In this document: positions 25,181 to 38,189 of the stretch, piece by piece
How the letters are laid out: every line of letters starts with the position of its first letter
Position numbering within the stretch: position 1 is the stretch's first letter
NCBI RefSeq assembly: GCF_017591425.1
Contig: NW_024467106.1
Coordinates: forward strand, 24,852,501 to 24,916,500
Length of the DNA: 64,000 bases
Direction: 5' to 3'
DNA from: Ochotona curzoniae
Lineage: Eukaryota; Chordata; Mammalia; Lagomorpha; Ochotonidae
The notes under the pieces: generated by a model
Seen by the model: the letters and a program-made list of their open reading frames with translations, nothing else
Database searches by the model: none
What the model was told of the DNA's origin: nothing
Position numbers and translations under genes: made by a program

Positions 25181-26030
25181 CACAGGGACATAAACACAAA
25201 TAGCTGTGGAAAGTAGATGTTTTAATATCTTTTCCAGATGTTTAATGTGATCAATTCAAAATTAGAGCTGGCAAGCAACTTCCACGATGGACAAGTCAGA
25301 GATCACTGAGTGATTTTGCACTCCTCCGATGTGCTGCAGCGTCCCACGCATCTTCATTTATTCCCTGGAAAAGAATCAAACAAGACTCAAATAAGATACC
25401 GAAGAGTCTCCCCAGATGCAGCAATTTCTGCCAGAATTAATAAATATAGGATCCTTTACTGAATCTCCAAATCAGAAATTTAGGTTTCTGAGTAATTAAA
25501 GCTGCACAAATTCTAAGAAAGATTTATCCACTATTCTTAAGAAAATAAAGAGTCTCAATGAATATACACTGTGTTAGATTTAGAAAAAAATAGGTTTTGA
25601 ACATAATGACATTAGAGTGTTGTAGTGATACTTCCCTCTATATCATAAACCTGTTGCAAAATATGTGCAAATTTTTCAACTTACATAAATATTAAAAACA
25701 AATATTATGCATAAGTAGATGAACTAAGATGAAATAAATTTATGAAATGGTAAAGAAAGAAATCTATTCAGCATTGTGAAAATAATATTGTGCTCCAAAT
25801 CCATTTTTCTATTAAGAAAAATAAGCAACAATGAGTTTAATTTCTAATTCCCTTTAAATCTAGCCTTTTAAAAAATAAGTTAATTTCATATATTTGAATA
25901 CCTTCATCATTCTGCAGATATGTTTAAATAAAACAATAGCTATTTTCAACAGAGCTTTAAGGCTTTCTAGTTTCCTGATATTATCTTGAAGTCTTGAAGG
26001 ATCATTTAATTAATTAATTTGTTCATTTAT
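25181..26030. other. Unassigned AT-rich sequence
   Basis: Nothing recognised. Confidence 0.5.
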
Positions 26031-26034
26031 TAAA

Positions 26035-26248
26035 ATTTATTTATTTCTATTGGAAAGGTAGATGCATATAGAAAGAAAGACAGAGAAAAAGATTTTTCGT
26101 TGCTGGTTCACTCCCCAAGTGGCTACGACCGATCCAAAGCCAGGAGCCTACTGGTAGCTTCTTCTGGGTCTCTCACATGCACCCATATGGGATTCCGTCA
26201 TGTTCAAGGCGAGCATTTAGCCACTGAGCCATCACACACTTGGATCAT
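26035..26248 (-). mobile_element. C-SINE, antisense
   Basis: ATTTATTTATTTCTATTGG tail, CACTCCCCAAGTGGCTAC, CACCCATATGGGATTCCG, CCACTGAGCCATCACAC. Part of the middle is missing. Confidence 0.85.
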
Positions 26249-26404
26249 TTTAAACTTGAAACTTGATTCTCAGATTCAGCTTACTTTCAATTTCTCTTTC
26301 AAATTCTATTTTTCCCTTTAGTATTTTATATCTCCTAATATACTCTGCATTTCTTGCCCCTATTCAGCATCAAAACAAAGCTACTGCTGTAAATAACTAA
26401 ATCT

Positions 26405-26441
<37 letters not shown>
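26405..26441. repeat. (TG)n microsatellite
   Basis: About 18 uninterrupted TG dinucleotides. Confidence 0.95.
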
Positions 26442-26443
<2 letters not shown>

Positions 26444-26635
26444 CAAATTCAGAGAACGGGAGAAAGAACGAGAAAGAGAGCAGTTTTTGTGTGTTCCAAA
26501 TTCGGGGGGTGGGGGGAGAGGGAGAGAGAGGGAGAGAATCTCCCCCATTAATTGGTCCATTTCCTAAATGATTACAGCACATGGTGGCGGGGACCCAGTT
26601 AATTGAGCCATCAGTTGCTGCCTAGCGGTGTGTGA
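26442..26635 (-). mobile_element. C-SINE fragment, antisense, with purine-rich expansion
   Basis: GAGAGGGAGAGAGAGG expansion followed by AATTGAGCCATCAGTTGCTGC; strongly rearranged. Confidence 0.5.
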
Positions 26636-27409
26636 TTAGCAGAAAGTTCATTCATGAGGGAAGTCTGGAAGTCTGGATAGAATCCAGATGCTTCTGTGTG
26701 AAATACAGGCATTTCCACGGTTCTTTTTTTTTTTTAAGACTATGCCAAAGACATGTCTTGTACATGACTTTATTTCATTTTTCATTGCAGATTAAATATC
26801 ATGGTCTTAGAATTAGGTGCCCATCACCCATCACACATAAACTATATTCTCTACCTAATTTGCTTTTTTTTTTGCTAGTTTAATCTTGCTACTTAGTTTG
26901 TCTTTTATGTATACAAGTAATTTCTAACATAAACTTCCATGTTTGCTATGTTCAGCTATCCCATTATACCATTAGGTTCATGAATTTAGGACAATTACTT
27001 TTCCTGGAAGGAAATTGCCTTTGCCTCTAAAATCAATTAGATTAATCGGCATTTAGCTTCCTTTTCTATTTCTGTACCCATGATATAAGCAATGATGTAT
27101 GAGAGGCTAAAACAAAAATTATGAAATTAGTTGTTAACTCATAGATAACGGAAGAATCTGTCTCCTTCAACCTTTAGCAGAATCTGAAATACAAGTGGTA
27201 AATAGTATAGTAATAGTGTGATAACTGGTTTAATATAGGAAAGCAAGCACACAGAACCTGTGAAAATAATACATGAATGTTTTAAAAAAGAATTGGTAAA
27301 GCCACATACTGTGCCTTAATGCACCTAAAACACGTTGTTCATATACTCATGGCAGAGAGCCTAATGTTAGAATGGGAGTGAGAACTTTCACATGGCTATG
27401 ATATTTTTT
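26636..27409. other. Unassigned sequence
   Basis: No gene. 26730-26900 may be diverged antisense L1 tail. Confidence 0.4.
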
Positions 27410-27750
27410 CAAATATTATTTATTTTTACCTGAAAGGTAAGCTTACAAAGAGGAGGAGAGATGAGAGAGAGAGGAAAGGGGGAGAGAGAGAGAGAGAGAA
27501 AATCTTCCTTCTGGTTCACTTTCCAGTGGCAGCAACTGCTGAAACTGGGCCAACCCAAAGCCAGGAGCCAGGAGCTTATTCTGAGTCTTCCACATGGGTG
27601 CAGGTTTCCAAGGGTTGAGCCATCCTCTGCTGCTTTCTCAGGCTAAAAGTAAGGAGCTGGTTTGAATATGAAGCAGCCAGTACTCTAACTGGCACCCATA
27701 TGTGATGTGAGGTAGAGAATTAGTTTGCTATGCCACTGTGCTGGCCTTAC
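27410..27750 (-). mobile_element. C-SINE, antisense, with (GA)n
   Basis: Full-length: ATTATTTATTTTTACCTG tail, (GA)n at 27480-27500, CCAAAGCCAGGAGCCAGG, TGGCACCCATATGTGATG, GCCACTGTGCTGGCC. Confidence 0.9.
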
Positions 27751-29514
27751 ATGGTTATAACATTAATCACCCTGACTTGCTTCACTACAGTTAAATGATT
27801 CAGGAAGTCACTCCTTTCCACTGAAGGCTGTTTATCCTCAAGTGATTACAGTTTTTGGGTACTTACAGTTCAACAGAATGAAAATTAACCTACATCTATT
27901 GTTACCTCTTCCTCCTAACTGTACAGGATTCTCCTTTATTTCTGCCTAGGAGTACCAGCAGATATAGATCTGCCCCAGACCAAGTCCTGCAGCTAAGAGC
28001 TGGCTGCAGCCTTTCTTTACCCTGCTGTTGAGTCTTGGCTATCTCAGGCTGCTGCTTCTCGGAGCTGTAGGCCACTCTCCAAACCCAAAACTCATCAGGC
28101 ATGAGGCTCTGCACATTTATCTTTTTGTATAATTTACATGTGCATGTGTTATATTAATAAATATGTATGACAATGTAAGATACAGTTATATAATTATCCA
28201 TCTTTGTATATATTTATACATCAGATACATATTTATAAATTCATTTTATGTTGGGTCTTCAAAATGATCATAGAAAATTATTATAAAAATGCACAAATTT
28301 CAGAAATTTCAAAAATTCAACTTTCAAAAAATTATGCCGGGAAGATAATTAGAAGATGTGAAGGCACAATTCAAACTAGAGAAGACATAAGCTAGTCAAA
28401 GACAAAAATGAGCTGCTTTGAAAAGTATAATGATACATACTTCTTCAGATGCTCAAGCAACACTCAAAGAAGCATTTTAGAGATGACTCATGGGCATACT
28501 TTCTCAAGCATTAATGGGAGGCTGGCTGGGGCTTCTCTCTTTATCTCCCCCATTACGCCAGATATGGAAAAAAAAGAAAATGTGGAAATAATAGTCTTAC
28601 CCACTTTGCTGAGGCCCTTGAACCTTTGTTCCCTAATTAACCATGTAAAGATTGTCAAAAATAAGGGGAAAAAAGCATCAAATGTTTTAGTGTTTCTATT
28701 GGAACAATAAAAATAGATCCTGTCCTTTTGGGCTAATTAGTAACAATGCAATTTAAAGCAGCATAAGTTAAAATCAACTGCCTGGTGGCACTGCATTGAT
28801 CTGTACAACAACAATGAAAACATAGTAGAACTGAAAAGCAGGAGTGGTGGTATCCTGTCACGTCATGTCATCTAAGACATCCAGCTCTCTGAATTCTGGC
28901 AAATGGTGAATACTGTTTCACAGGCCTCAGTGAAGCATAAAATAATACATAACTTGTGTGAATTTGCCACAGATATCACCTGAGATGAAGGAATTAAAAT
29001 AAGTTCTCCATACTAATGATTAATAATATTCTCCAGCTGCTCCTACATAAAAATTTTCTTGGTATACCATAGTGATTGATTGGCAGTTCATGCTAAAATC
29101 ACATATACATATAGAATGAATTGGTTGAGATTTTTAGTTTTCTATTTATTATTTTTCAAACAAAATTAGGAAGGACATTTTAGCTTCATTCTTTTGTGAA
29201 ATCTGTAAGATTTTGTTTTCCATTTTTGTCTAAATGAAATCTGTAAGATTTACTATTTCTTTGGCATAAGTGAATGGCACATTAATCAATTCATTGGTGG
29301 GCATCCACATTGCCTAAAAGAATGCTTGTTATTACTCTCAACTTATTGACTTCCAATTCCTTTTTCCTACTAAGGAACACCTTGTGATATAATAAGAGAT
29401 GACTGAAACAGTTTGACACCTGCTACCCAAATAGGATGAAATTCTGGGACAGTAGCTTTAGCCTTGTTCAGCAGTGGCTCCCAAAGGGATTTTACACATG
29501 CAGACATATAAAAT
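27751..29514. other. Unassigned, repeat-poor sequence
   Basis: No gene. 28400-29100 has no recognised repeat and holds a 100-codon open frame (28408-28710) without support. 27890-28090 is GC-richer. Possible conserved non-coding block. Confidence 0.4.
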
Positions 29515-31690
29515 CTAGGATTTTACCCTAGAGATTCAAGAGTAGTTCAATACTAGCAAATCAATAGATGCTATATATAACATAAACAGAATGCAGATCA
29601 AACATCATATGTTTATCTCATTGGATGCAGAAAAGTATTTAATAAATTTCAGTATCCTTTCTGGATTAAGAAAAGCTTCCACAAATTAGAGACATATCTC
29701 AAAATGATAAATGTAATATGTAAGATAAGATAATGTTATATTAGAATAAATGGAGAATATTTGAAAGAACTTTCCTTCACATACGGAAAAAGACCAGGAT
29801 ATATACTACCACCATTCATTTTCAATATAGTACTGAAAAAAAAATAGCACAAGAAAGTAGGAAGGAGAAAGAAATGAAAGGAAATAGAAATTTGGAGAGA
29901 AGAATTGAAAATATCCTTGCTTGAAGATGGCATAATCTTGCATATAGAAAAACACAAATCTCCCACCCAAAAGCTTGTTAGAAATGATGAGCAAATTCAG
30001 TCAAGATTTTATGTTAGTAATAAATTAACTAAAAGACAAATCTAGAAACAATTCCTATTTTAAAAGGCCACAAAAACAATGTAATATTAAACACTTAAGG
30101 TAGAATTTCATCAAAACCAGAAACAGCTATACAACATAATTATCTGATTATTATGAAAGAAACCATTTTTTTGGATACAAAAAATATGGAAAGATATTTT
30201 TTGCCCAAGAATTTGAAGAATGTCATTAAAATGTCTATAGCACTAAACAATTTACACATTTGATAAAATCCCTACCAAAATGTCAATGACATTTTCAATA
30301 AATAAGAAAAATATTCTAAAATTAATAAGGAATCACAAAGAACTCAGATGTAAGGGAGGGAATATAAGAACAAAGGGAGTATCACTACATTAAAATTTTA
30401 ACTATGAACTAGCTACATTAAATCTGTTCCCTTTGTACTGGTATAAAAATAATTCTAAACAAAAGAATAATTTTGGAACCATTGCAATAAGTGACTTTAA
30501 AGTACACTACAAAACTGTAATAATTAAAATAGCACAGCACTAACATAGAAACCAGGCAGAGGTCAATGGAACAGAGCACCCAGAAATTAATCCGCATGTT
30601 ACACTCTGTTGATTTTTGAAAAAAGTGCTCAGACCATTCAGTGGGGTAAAGATAATTTCTTCAACAAATGATACTGTCAAACTGGATCCTCATATATAGA
30701 AGAATGATTTTAGATATATACCTCTCACCATATTAAAAAAAAAAAGACAAAAATTTAGGACCGAAGATTGTGAAGTTATTGAGTGAACACATAAGTGTAG
30801 GAGTCGACCTCTTTGATAAGACCTAAGCATAGACAACTAAAGCAAATTTAACAAATGTAACTATATCAAACTCAAAGTCTTCTGCACAGCAAAGGAAACA
30901 GTGAATGGAGTAAAGAAACACCCAGTAGAATGGAAAAATAATTGTATACCACCAATTCAACAAAAGATTAATATCCTGAATATAATCAAAACATGAAAAA
31001 ACCCTCAACAATAAAAAAAACCAATCAACTCTAGAAACATGCAAAGTACTACAATAGTAAGTCTCTAAAGAAGAAATACAAATGACCAATACGTATGAAA
31101 AACTGCTTAGTATAACTAGTCATCAGGGAAGTGTAAATCAAAGCCACAATGAGATATCACTTCATACCTGTCAGATTGACTAGAATCTAAGAAATAAGAA
31201 ATGACAAATGCTGTCCAAGATGTGGATAAAAGCAAAATTCATACACTGTCACTGGATATGTCAGTTTTACAGCCATTATGAAAAAAGTGTAGAAATATCT
31301 TAAATTCCTAAAAATAAGAGTTGTCATGTGATTCAGCAATCTCACTACTGGGGGTATTTGCAAGAGATTTGGACTCATTTTATCAGAGATACCTGCAACA
31401 CTGTGTCTTTAAGAGCGGTGTTCACAACAGTGAAATTTCAGAACCAACCAAGATATCTGCCATTACATGAAACATATATACAATGTAATATTATTCAGGT
31501 ATAAACAAAGAATTAACTCCTACCATTTGTAGCAAAATGAATTAAACAAGGGAACATCATGTTGAATGATCTGAGACACATAAAGACAGAAAGCACAGAT
31601 TCTAACTTATATGTGGGAACTAAAATTTAAAACAACAAAAAGACAAAGAATAATTATATAAATGAATGCATCATTATGCTGCCAATATAA
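29515..31690 (+). mobile_element. L1, 5'-truncated, ORF2 3' half plus 3' UTR
   Basis: Runs colinearly through the L1 ORF2 C-terminal half: GGATTTTACCCTAGAGATTC, TCTCATTGGATGCAGAAAA, CTTGCTTGAAGATGGCATAA, AACCAGGCAGAGGTCAATGG, CTTCTGCACAGCAAAGGAAAC, AATGAGATATCACTTCATACC, then the 3' UTR. About 2.2 kb; frames broken by many stops. Confidence 0.9.
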
Positions 31691-32289
31691 TCTCACAAAA
31701 CTTCCATTTCTTTGTCAGAGCAACCCATTTAGAATGTTTTATGTTGACATAAGAGCTAAGTGATAAGTTAACTCATTATCTTATCATTAAATATTATAAA
31801 TTTACCAAAAGCTAAATAAGCACATACCATAGATCTTGAATAAAACTTTTAGGATCTTTTATTGTCAACACGATGTTGTACTTCCAGCTTGGTCATTATA
31901 CATTTCCTCTCCTTGTGAGACTTTTCTGTGTGTTTCCCATGCTCACAATTCTCAACTATGTTGTTGAGCATCTTTTCTTACAGCATTCTAAATCATAGGA
32001 GAGTGTAGATACAACCAATATTAATGTAAAATGTGTATTCGCAATGCCACATTTATATTGTGGTTCTTACAAAATTCTACAAAATTCAATTGAACAAAAA
32101 TGTATATTTCTAAGTGTGTGTGTTTAGGATTTGGAAAATGCTATAAAATACAAATGTGCTATAAAGAATGATTAAATCATGTCAATTAATGGATTCATCA
32201 ACTCAGAAATAATTTTGTTATGAAGCTTTTAAATTACTCAGTAATTTTGAAAAACACAATACTCTTTAGTATTGTCACCATATAACATA
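31691..32289. other. Unassigned AT-rich sequence
   Basis: Nothing recognised. Confidence 0.5.
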
Positions 32290-32600
32290 GTAGATGTCAA
32301 AAATTGTTACTCTAGTTTGGATGAAACTTTGTACCCTAAGAATAACATACAACTTTATGAAATTCTGTGTGCTATGAATAAAAACATCAACATTCTACAC
32401 CCTATTCTTTGAAAAGCACCATTCTATTCCTGCTTTATGAGTTTTACCGTTTTGAATTTCACATGTAAGTGGGATTATATTAAATTTGTTGCACTATGAC
32501 TTCCTTATTTTATTTGGCATAATGGTCACCATGTTTATGCATGTAGTTGAAGATGGCAGAACTTCTTTTTCTAAGGCTTATTGTTGTTAGGTATGTGTAC
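32290..32600 (-). mobile_element. L1 3'-end fragment, antisense
   Basis: AAAGCACCATTCTATTCC, CACATGTAAGTGGGATTATA, TTATTTTATTTGGCATAATGG and GTTTATGCATGTAGTTG follow the antisense L1 tail order. Confidence 0.75.
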
Positions 32601-32607
32601 ATTTTTT

Positions 32608-32735
32608 CCATTCTCCTTGCTCCAGTCTGGACCATCTTTGGCCATGGTGAGCATTTGGAGAATGAGCCAGCAAATGGCAGATCTCTCTGTCTCTGTGGCT
32701 CTGGATTTCAAATAAATTAAAAAAAAACTAAATTA
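32608..32735 (+). mobile_element. C-SINE 3' fragment
   Basis: GGCCATGGTGAGCATTTGG, ATGGCAGATCTCTCTGTC, GGATTTCAAATAAATT. Confidence 0.75.
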
Positions 32736-32744
32736 AAATAGCTT

Positions 32745-32797
32745 AAACAAATGAGACCTCAATTGGTGGAACAAAATAAAAGTCCAGGAAAGAGCTC

Positions 32798-32840
<43 letters not shown>

Positions 32841-33240
32841 CAATTGTGCTTTTAAGCAAAATATCAAGAGCACACAATGGGAAAACAAAATCACTTCAAT
32901 AAGGAGTGTTGAGGTAATGGGATGGCTATATACAGAATAATGAAATTTGACCCTCATACCACCTACAAAAATGAAGTAAAAATGAATTAGCTCTTTAAGC
33001 CCAATAAATACCTAAAACTACAAAACTACTTGTTGAGAGCCATTGATCTTGGTTTGGATAATGTTTCCCAAAGTTTATGCAAAGAAATAGTTAAGTGATA
33101 TCAAACTTCATAGCTTTGGAACAGCAAATGGAAACAAGACAAAGAGATGACTTACAGATTACAAGAAAATAGTTTCAATACATTCACCAGAGAATTAATA
33201 TGCACAAAGTTAGAATTTGGTAGTAAGAAAATAATTTAAT
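32745..33240 (+). mobile_element. L1 ORF2 fragment interrupted by T39
   Basis: GGAACAAAATAAAAGTCCAGG precedes the T tract and GCCAATTGTGCTTTTAAGC, CACTTCAATAAGGAGTG, CATACCACCTACAAAAATG follow it, colinear with L1 ORF2. Continues at 33610 after a C-SINE. Confidence 0.8.
32800..32838. repeat. 39-base poly(T) tract
   Basis: Thirty-nine consecutive T within an L1 body rather than at an element end. Confidence 0.97.
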
Positions 33241-33284
33241 TCGATTAAAACAGACATGTGAATAGATTCTTTCCTTCTAAAAGA

Positions 33285-33605
33285 GATTTTTTTTTTTTGA
33301 AATTTAGGAAGTGAGAGAGGAAAAGCAGAGGTCTTTCATCCTCAGCTTCATTAACAGCCTGCAGGTCTGGGCCAGGCTGAAGCCAAAAGACAGAAATTCC
33401 ATTCTGTGCTGCTTTCCTAGCTTTCCTACGTGGGTAGCACAGAAATAAGTACCAGGTTATCTCATGCTGTCTTCCCGAGTGTATCGGCATTAACCTGGAC
33501 TGCAAGTGGAACAGCCAGGCCTTCCGTAAGAGATGCTAGTTCCACAGGAAGCATCAGGGTCTACCAAACTGTGCTGACCCATTGAACCGGCAGTACTGAA
33601 AGGAA
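33285..33605 (-). mobile_element. C-SINE, diverged, inserted in L1
   Basis: T-rich start, CTGTGCTGCTTTCCTAGC, then AACTGTGCTGACCCATTGAA. Splits the surrounding L1 copy. Confidence 0.6.
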
Positions 33606-33609
33606 GGTG

Positions 33610-33880
33610 CGCTCATAGGCTACAGCTGCAGAAAAATATCAGTGTTACTAATCACTTGGAAAATGCAGATTTAAAAGCATAATGAACTGTCATTTGATTC
33701 ATGTCAGAATCGCTAATATCTGATAAATGAATCAAATGAAGCCTTTGTACAACATTGGTGACAAAGGAAATTAGTTATGCCACTATGGAAAATTATTTGG
33801 TGTTTCCACATAAAAAAGTTAAAATAGAATTAGCACATGATCTACTTTATCAATTTTAACCAAATTAAAGCTACCCTTGT
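33610..33880 (+). mobile_element. L1 ORF2 fragment (continuation)
   Basis: ACTAATCACTTGGAAAATGC, CCTTTGTACAACATTGGTG, GCCACTATGGAAAATTATTTG, GAATTAGCACATGATC continue the L1 order from 33240. Confidence 0.75.
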
Positions 33881-34324
33881 CATCTGGAAAAAAGCAAGTT
33901 TTTCAGACTGCTTACAACCTTGTAAGTACTCCTATAATGCAAGCTTCAAAATATGTTGTGATGGCTTCAGTATATACCTAGCACTACACAACCTGCAAAA
34001 ATATAATTGTCCAACTCTTAAACATTTTCCCCTAATTTCTTTTTTCAATCTAGAAGGAAAATAAAATCAATATTTCCAAAGAATACAGTTTAATGTGAAA
34101 AAGCTCTTTCGTCATTTTGGTGTTTTATTTGTACAGCAAAACTGTTATTACTAGATGTGCCCATTTTACAACTTGTACTTACTGAGGAGTTGCTTTTATA
34201 GCTATGATCCTGTTTGTAATGATTAGAACTTTCACTGTGAGTTGTACATGGTTATTTTCTTCGAAAATCACTATTTGTCATTTAAACTGTGGTTATATAC
34301 ACTAGTATATTTTAATAACAACAT
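33881..34324. other. Unassigned sequence
   Basis: Nothing recognised. Confidence 0.5.
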
Positions 34325-34668
34325 TTTTTTAAAAAAGGTTTATTTAATTTTCTTGGAAAATCACATATATTAAGAGAGGAGGACACACAGAGGGGAAGAT
34401 CTTCCATCTGATGAGTCACTCACCAAGTGGCTGCAACAACCAAAGCAGAGCTGATCTAAGCCAGAAGCCAGGAGCTTCTTCCAGGTCTCCCAGGTGGATG
34501 AAGGGTCCCAAGGCTTTGGGCCATCCTTCACTGCTTTCCCTCACCACAAGCAGGGAGCTGGAGGGGAAGCAGGAAGTGGCCACCAGAATTAGAACCAGCA
34601 CCCATAGGAGATCCTGGCACGTGCAAAGAGGGGATTATAACTGCTAGGCTTCTGCATTGAGCCCTAAT
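34325..34668 (-). mobile_element. C-SINE, antisense
   Basis: Full-length: GGTTTATTTAATTTTCTTGG tail, GAGCTTCTTCCAGGTCTCCC, AAGGCTTTGGGCCATCC, GAACCAGCACCCATAGGAG, GCATTGAGCCC head. Head-to-head with the next copy. Confidence 0.92.
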
Positions 34669-34676
34669 CACAACAT

Positions 34677-34723
34677 TTCTATGTAATTAATTAATTATTC
34701 TATGTAATTTTTCTATGTAATTC
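34677..34723. repeat. Short tandem repeat of TTCTATGTAATT
   Basis: Three copies of TTCTATGTAATT with ATTAATTA between. Confidence 0.85.
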
Positions 34724-34727
34724 ATTA

Positions 34728-35048
34728 TGTGATGTAGCGTGGAAAACTGCCAGCTGCAATGCTGACATCCTACTGGTGCTGATTCATGTCGCAATTGCTA
34801 CACTTTCCTTCCAGCTCCCTGCTAGTAACCTTGGAAGATTATCAGAATATGGCATGGGTGTGTGGGAGACCTGTAAGAAACTGGACTTCCGGCTTTGGCC
34901 TGGCAAGTCCTATCCATTGCATCCACCTGGGGAGTGACAGGTGGAGGCAAAGTTCTCTTTGCCTCTCCTCACTCTTCCCCAGTTCCCTGTCCAGCCTCTA
35001 CTTCTGTCTCTTTAATTTTGACTTTGAAATAAATGAGTCTTAAAAGAA
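34728..35048 (+). mobile_element. C-SINE
   Basis: ATGTGATGTAGCGTGGAAAAC head, CTTCCAGCTCCCTGCTAG, CTTTGAAATAAATGAGTCTT tail. Confidence 0.88.
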
Positions 35049-35645
35049 TACATTTTGCTTATTCTGGATTTAAGCAAGGGTTAATCCTTTCAATAAATAC
35101 CTTAAAATTGTGTCATGGCAGCCTTGGATCTACAGCAAAGGTAAAATGCAATATACCTGCCAATAATATATTTAGGAGGAGAGTTAAAGATATATGTATG
35201 CAGCATATTCATATTCAGGAAAGAAAGTGAATAAAAATGCTTTGAATTTTTTATAGATCTGACTTCTTTGGTAATTAATTAAATAGCCATTTGTTTTATT
35301 CACCTGGATGTAATATGAACTAAGTAATAAGTCTTAGGCATCCTTTTTAGGAAATACAGTAGAGATCTTAGAAGAATATTTCCCTTTACCAGACTGGAAG
35401 CATTAATTAAATTTAAACACATTTGACTGCATAAATAGAAAAATGTGTGAGGAAGTAATACAAAGAACCCTGAATGCAGAGACAAAAGGCATAGAAATTA
35501 TCATCCTGTGAGTAACTGAACATAAATAAATGGCTGCTTTTGCCACTTCTGTTGAACGAATCTGGAAGTCGAATCCAGAAAAATGAGTCAAGGGAAAAAA
35601 AAATGAAAGTTGTTCAAATCTGAAAAAGAAAATCAAATTATTTCT
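35049..35645. other. Unassigned AT-rich sequence
   Basis: Nothing recognised. Confidence 0.5.
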
Positions 35646-35649
35646 GAAG

Positions 35650-37650
35650 AAAATATGAACTTATAGATAAAAACCATTAAAAAGTGAACAATAATGAAAT
35701 TGTTAGAATTGATAAATGAATTTACTAAGGTTTCAAGATACAGCAATATAACAAAAGCAAACAGCATTTCTGTACACAGTGAATTATATATATTAAAAAT
35801 GCACCAAGCAATAAATTCCACTTACAATATTACCTTCAAAATACTTAGGAATAAATTTAATCAAAGAAGTATAAGATTCCTATTCTCTGAAAACATTTAT
35901 CTCAATATATTTTTGAAGTCTCACTTATTTTTGTCTCATTTAAGAGAGAAATTGACGTATTCCAATAAATGCAGGGTATTCTAGATTCGAGGATGGGGAA
36001 AATTGATATTGTTAAAGTGATTTAGGGTTAACTGAATCACAAACACAATCATGTATGGATAAAAATTAATTCTGAAATAAATGTTAATGTACACAAAAAT
36101 AAATAAAACAATTCTTAAACAAGTATGATTGCATCAACAAAGGACAACAGAAATAAGAGACATCTAAGGGGATAAGGTAAAATATTTGATAATAATATAT
36201 ATCTTAAGAAGTCAATATTCCATATATGTAAGAAACCAGGACATCTCAATAACATGTAAACATTCTGTTTAAAGTAGTAGCACAGGTCCTAAATAAATGT
36301 ATCTCAAAGGAAGATATGAAAATGGCCAATAGATATATGACATATAATTTCTTACTTTTCAGTACAAAATAAACTAGCATCTCAAAGAATCAATATTTCT
36401 AGAAAAAACAATACAGAAATTTGCAATACAGGTAAAGAATTGAAAAACTTGTTAAATCATTAAAATATGAACTGCAACTTGGAGGGAATTCCTGCACAAG
36501 ACATGCAGTGTCAAACTACAACAACAAAATATATACAGAAGAAAATTAAAAATCCAAACAAAGGAAACTTAAAACTCAGCCATAAGAAAGAAAAAACCTT
36601 TATTAATAGTCAAAGACTTCAGCAAAGAAGGTATAAAGATGTCACATAAGCCTATAAAAAAAATTACACATCATATGTCCTCAGAGAAATGTAAACTACA
36701 GTAGTAAAATACCACTACATATCTTTTATAATGATCAAAATGCAAAATGCTGAGGCCAAAGCCTGGTAAGGACAAGCGGCTGTACAAATCTTAATCATTA
36801 CTGCTGGAAATGCAAAACAATAGTTTGGAAGACCATTTGAAAGCTTCTTAAGAAACAAAAGTTACTTTTACTATATAATACACCAATCCTGTTCCTTAGC
36901 ATTTATCTAACGGAGCTGAAATTTGTGCTCATAAAATGTTTCACATAGATATTTATATAATATAAATATATTAGTGTTAATCTTTACATAGATATCTAGT
37001 AATCTTTACAAGCAAACATCTGTAAGGTAGTAATATGAGTTTTGTTCATCATTTCCAAAATCTTAAAGCCACCAAGATAGCCTGCTGTAGATAACCAATC
37101 AAATAAACTGTGGGATGATCCGACAATAAGATATTTCTCAGTGTGAAACCATGCAGAATGCAGAAGGGAAATAAAAGTAAAGACGCATCACTAAATGAAA
37201 GAAGGCAGTTTGTGAAGGCTGTGCCCAAGTACAGTATATTTTCTATTACATGAAATCTTTGAAAAGCCATAACTATGGAGGCAGTGAGCAGATTAAGGTT
37301 GCCCAAAGCTGTGTGTAGAGGGGAGCAAGAAATGAGTGGGTAGAGAGTTTTTAGGGCAGTGAAATTGCATGTTGCAAAAGATGTGCATTATGTAAAAAGT
37401 GATCATTGACTTTAAGCATCTACACCAAAAGAAAACTATTTTTTTCTACAAACCTTTCAAGATGCACTCATATACAACGGTGGAAATGTGATGAAAAGTT
37501 ATCCAAATCCATAAAATGTATGTATGATACCTAGAGAGAACCTTCCTATAAATAAAACAATAATGGGTAATAATAATGAATCTAAAGTTTGTGAGTGGTA
37601 GCAAGTCTGGGGGCATTGATATAGCCTATGCACATGGGCAAGAAGTCTAT
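35650..37650 (+). mobile_element. Old L1 (L1M type), 3' part
   Basis: GAATTTACTAAGGTTTCAAG, AAGCAAACAGCATTTCTGTAC, CTTAGGAATAAATTTAATC, AATGGCCAATAGATATATG, GTTTGGAAGACCATTTGAAAG, GTGAAATTGCATGTTGC are colinear with the ORF2 3' part and UTR. Heavily mutated with small gaps. Confidence 0.8.
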
Positions 37651-38184
37651 GGGAAATCTCCACAGCTTCTGTTTATTTTTCTTGAGAAACTAAAACTTTT
37701 TAAAAAGCAGTCTATTAAAAATGTCTGAAAATGTAAAATTTAAGAATAAATTACTTGAACAACCTAGATTTTTGGGAAATTTGAATCCTTAACATTACAA
37801 AGTTATGTGTTATTAAATATATAAAGAAATCCAGTGTGATAAAAGCACATTAGTCAAAGAATATCAGTGCCACATGAGATCAGAGGAATAGTCATTAGTC
37901 AGAGTAAGCCAGAAGTGGGGAGGAACTTATGATAAAAATGAAATAAATGTGTTATGTGCTTTGGGATACTGGAAAAATATTGTGTTTCTTTGTGTGAAAA
38001 CAATGGGTTGTAGAGTAGTTATGAGAGATGAAGCAGAGAAATTCACCAGTGCTAAGAAGACTTTCAGTTACCAAGTGAAATGTAATAATTGGACTTGTGC
38101 AGAACCAGTAGCAATGTAATAGAACAGACCAATTCAGAGTATTTTAGAGGTAGATAGGTCTGGAGTTTTTAACTTGGAGGTGAA
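37651..38184. other. Unassigned sequence
   Basis: Nothing recognised. Confidence 0.5.
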
Positions 38185-38189
38185 TAAAA

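Noticed and set aside
28408..28710. 100-codon plus-strand open frame
   Set aside because: No recognised domain, splice sites, initiation context or poly(A) signal; length is expected by chance in 64 kb.
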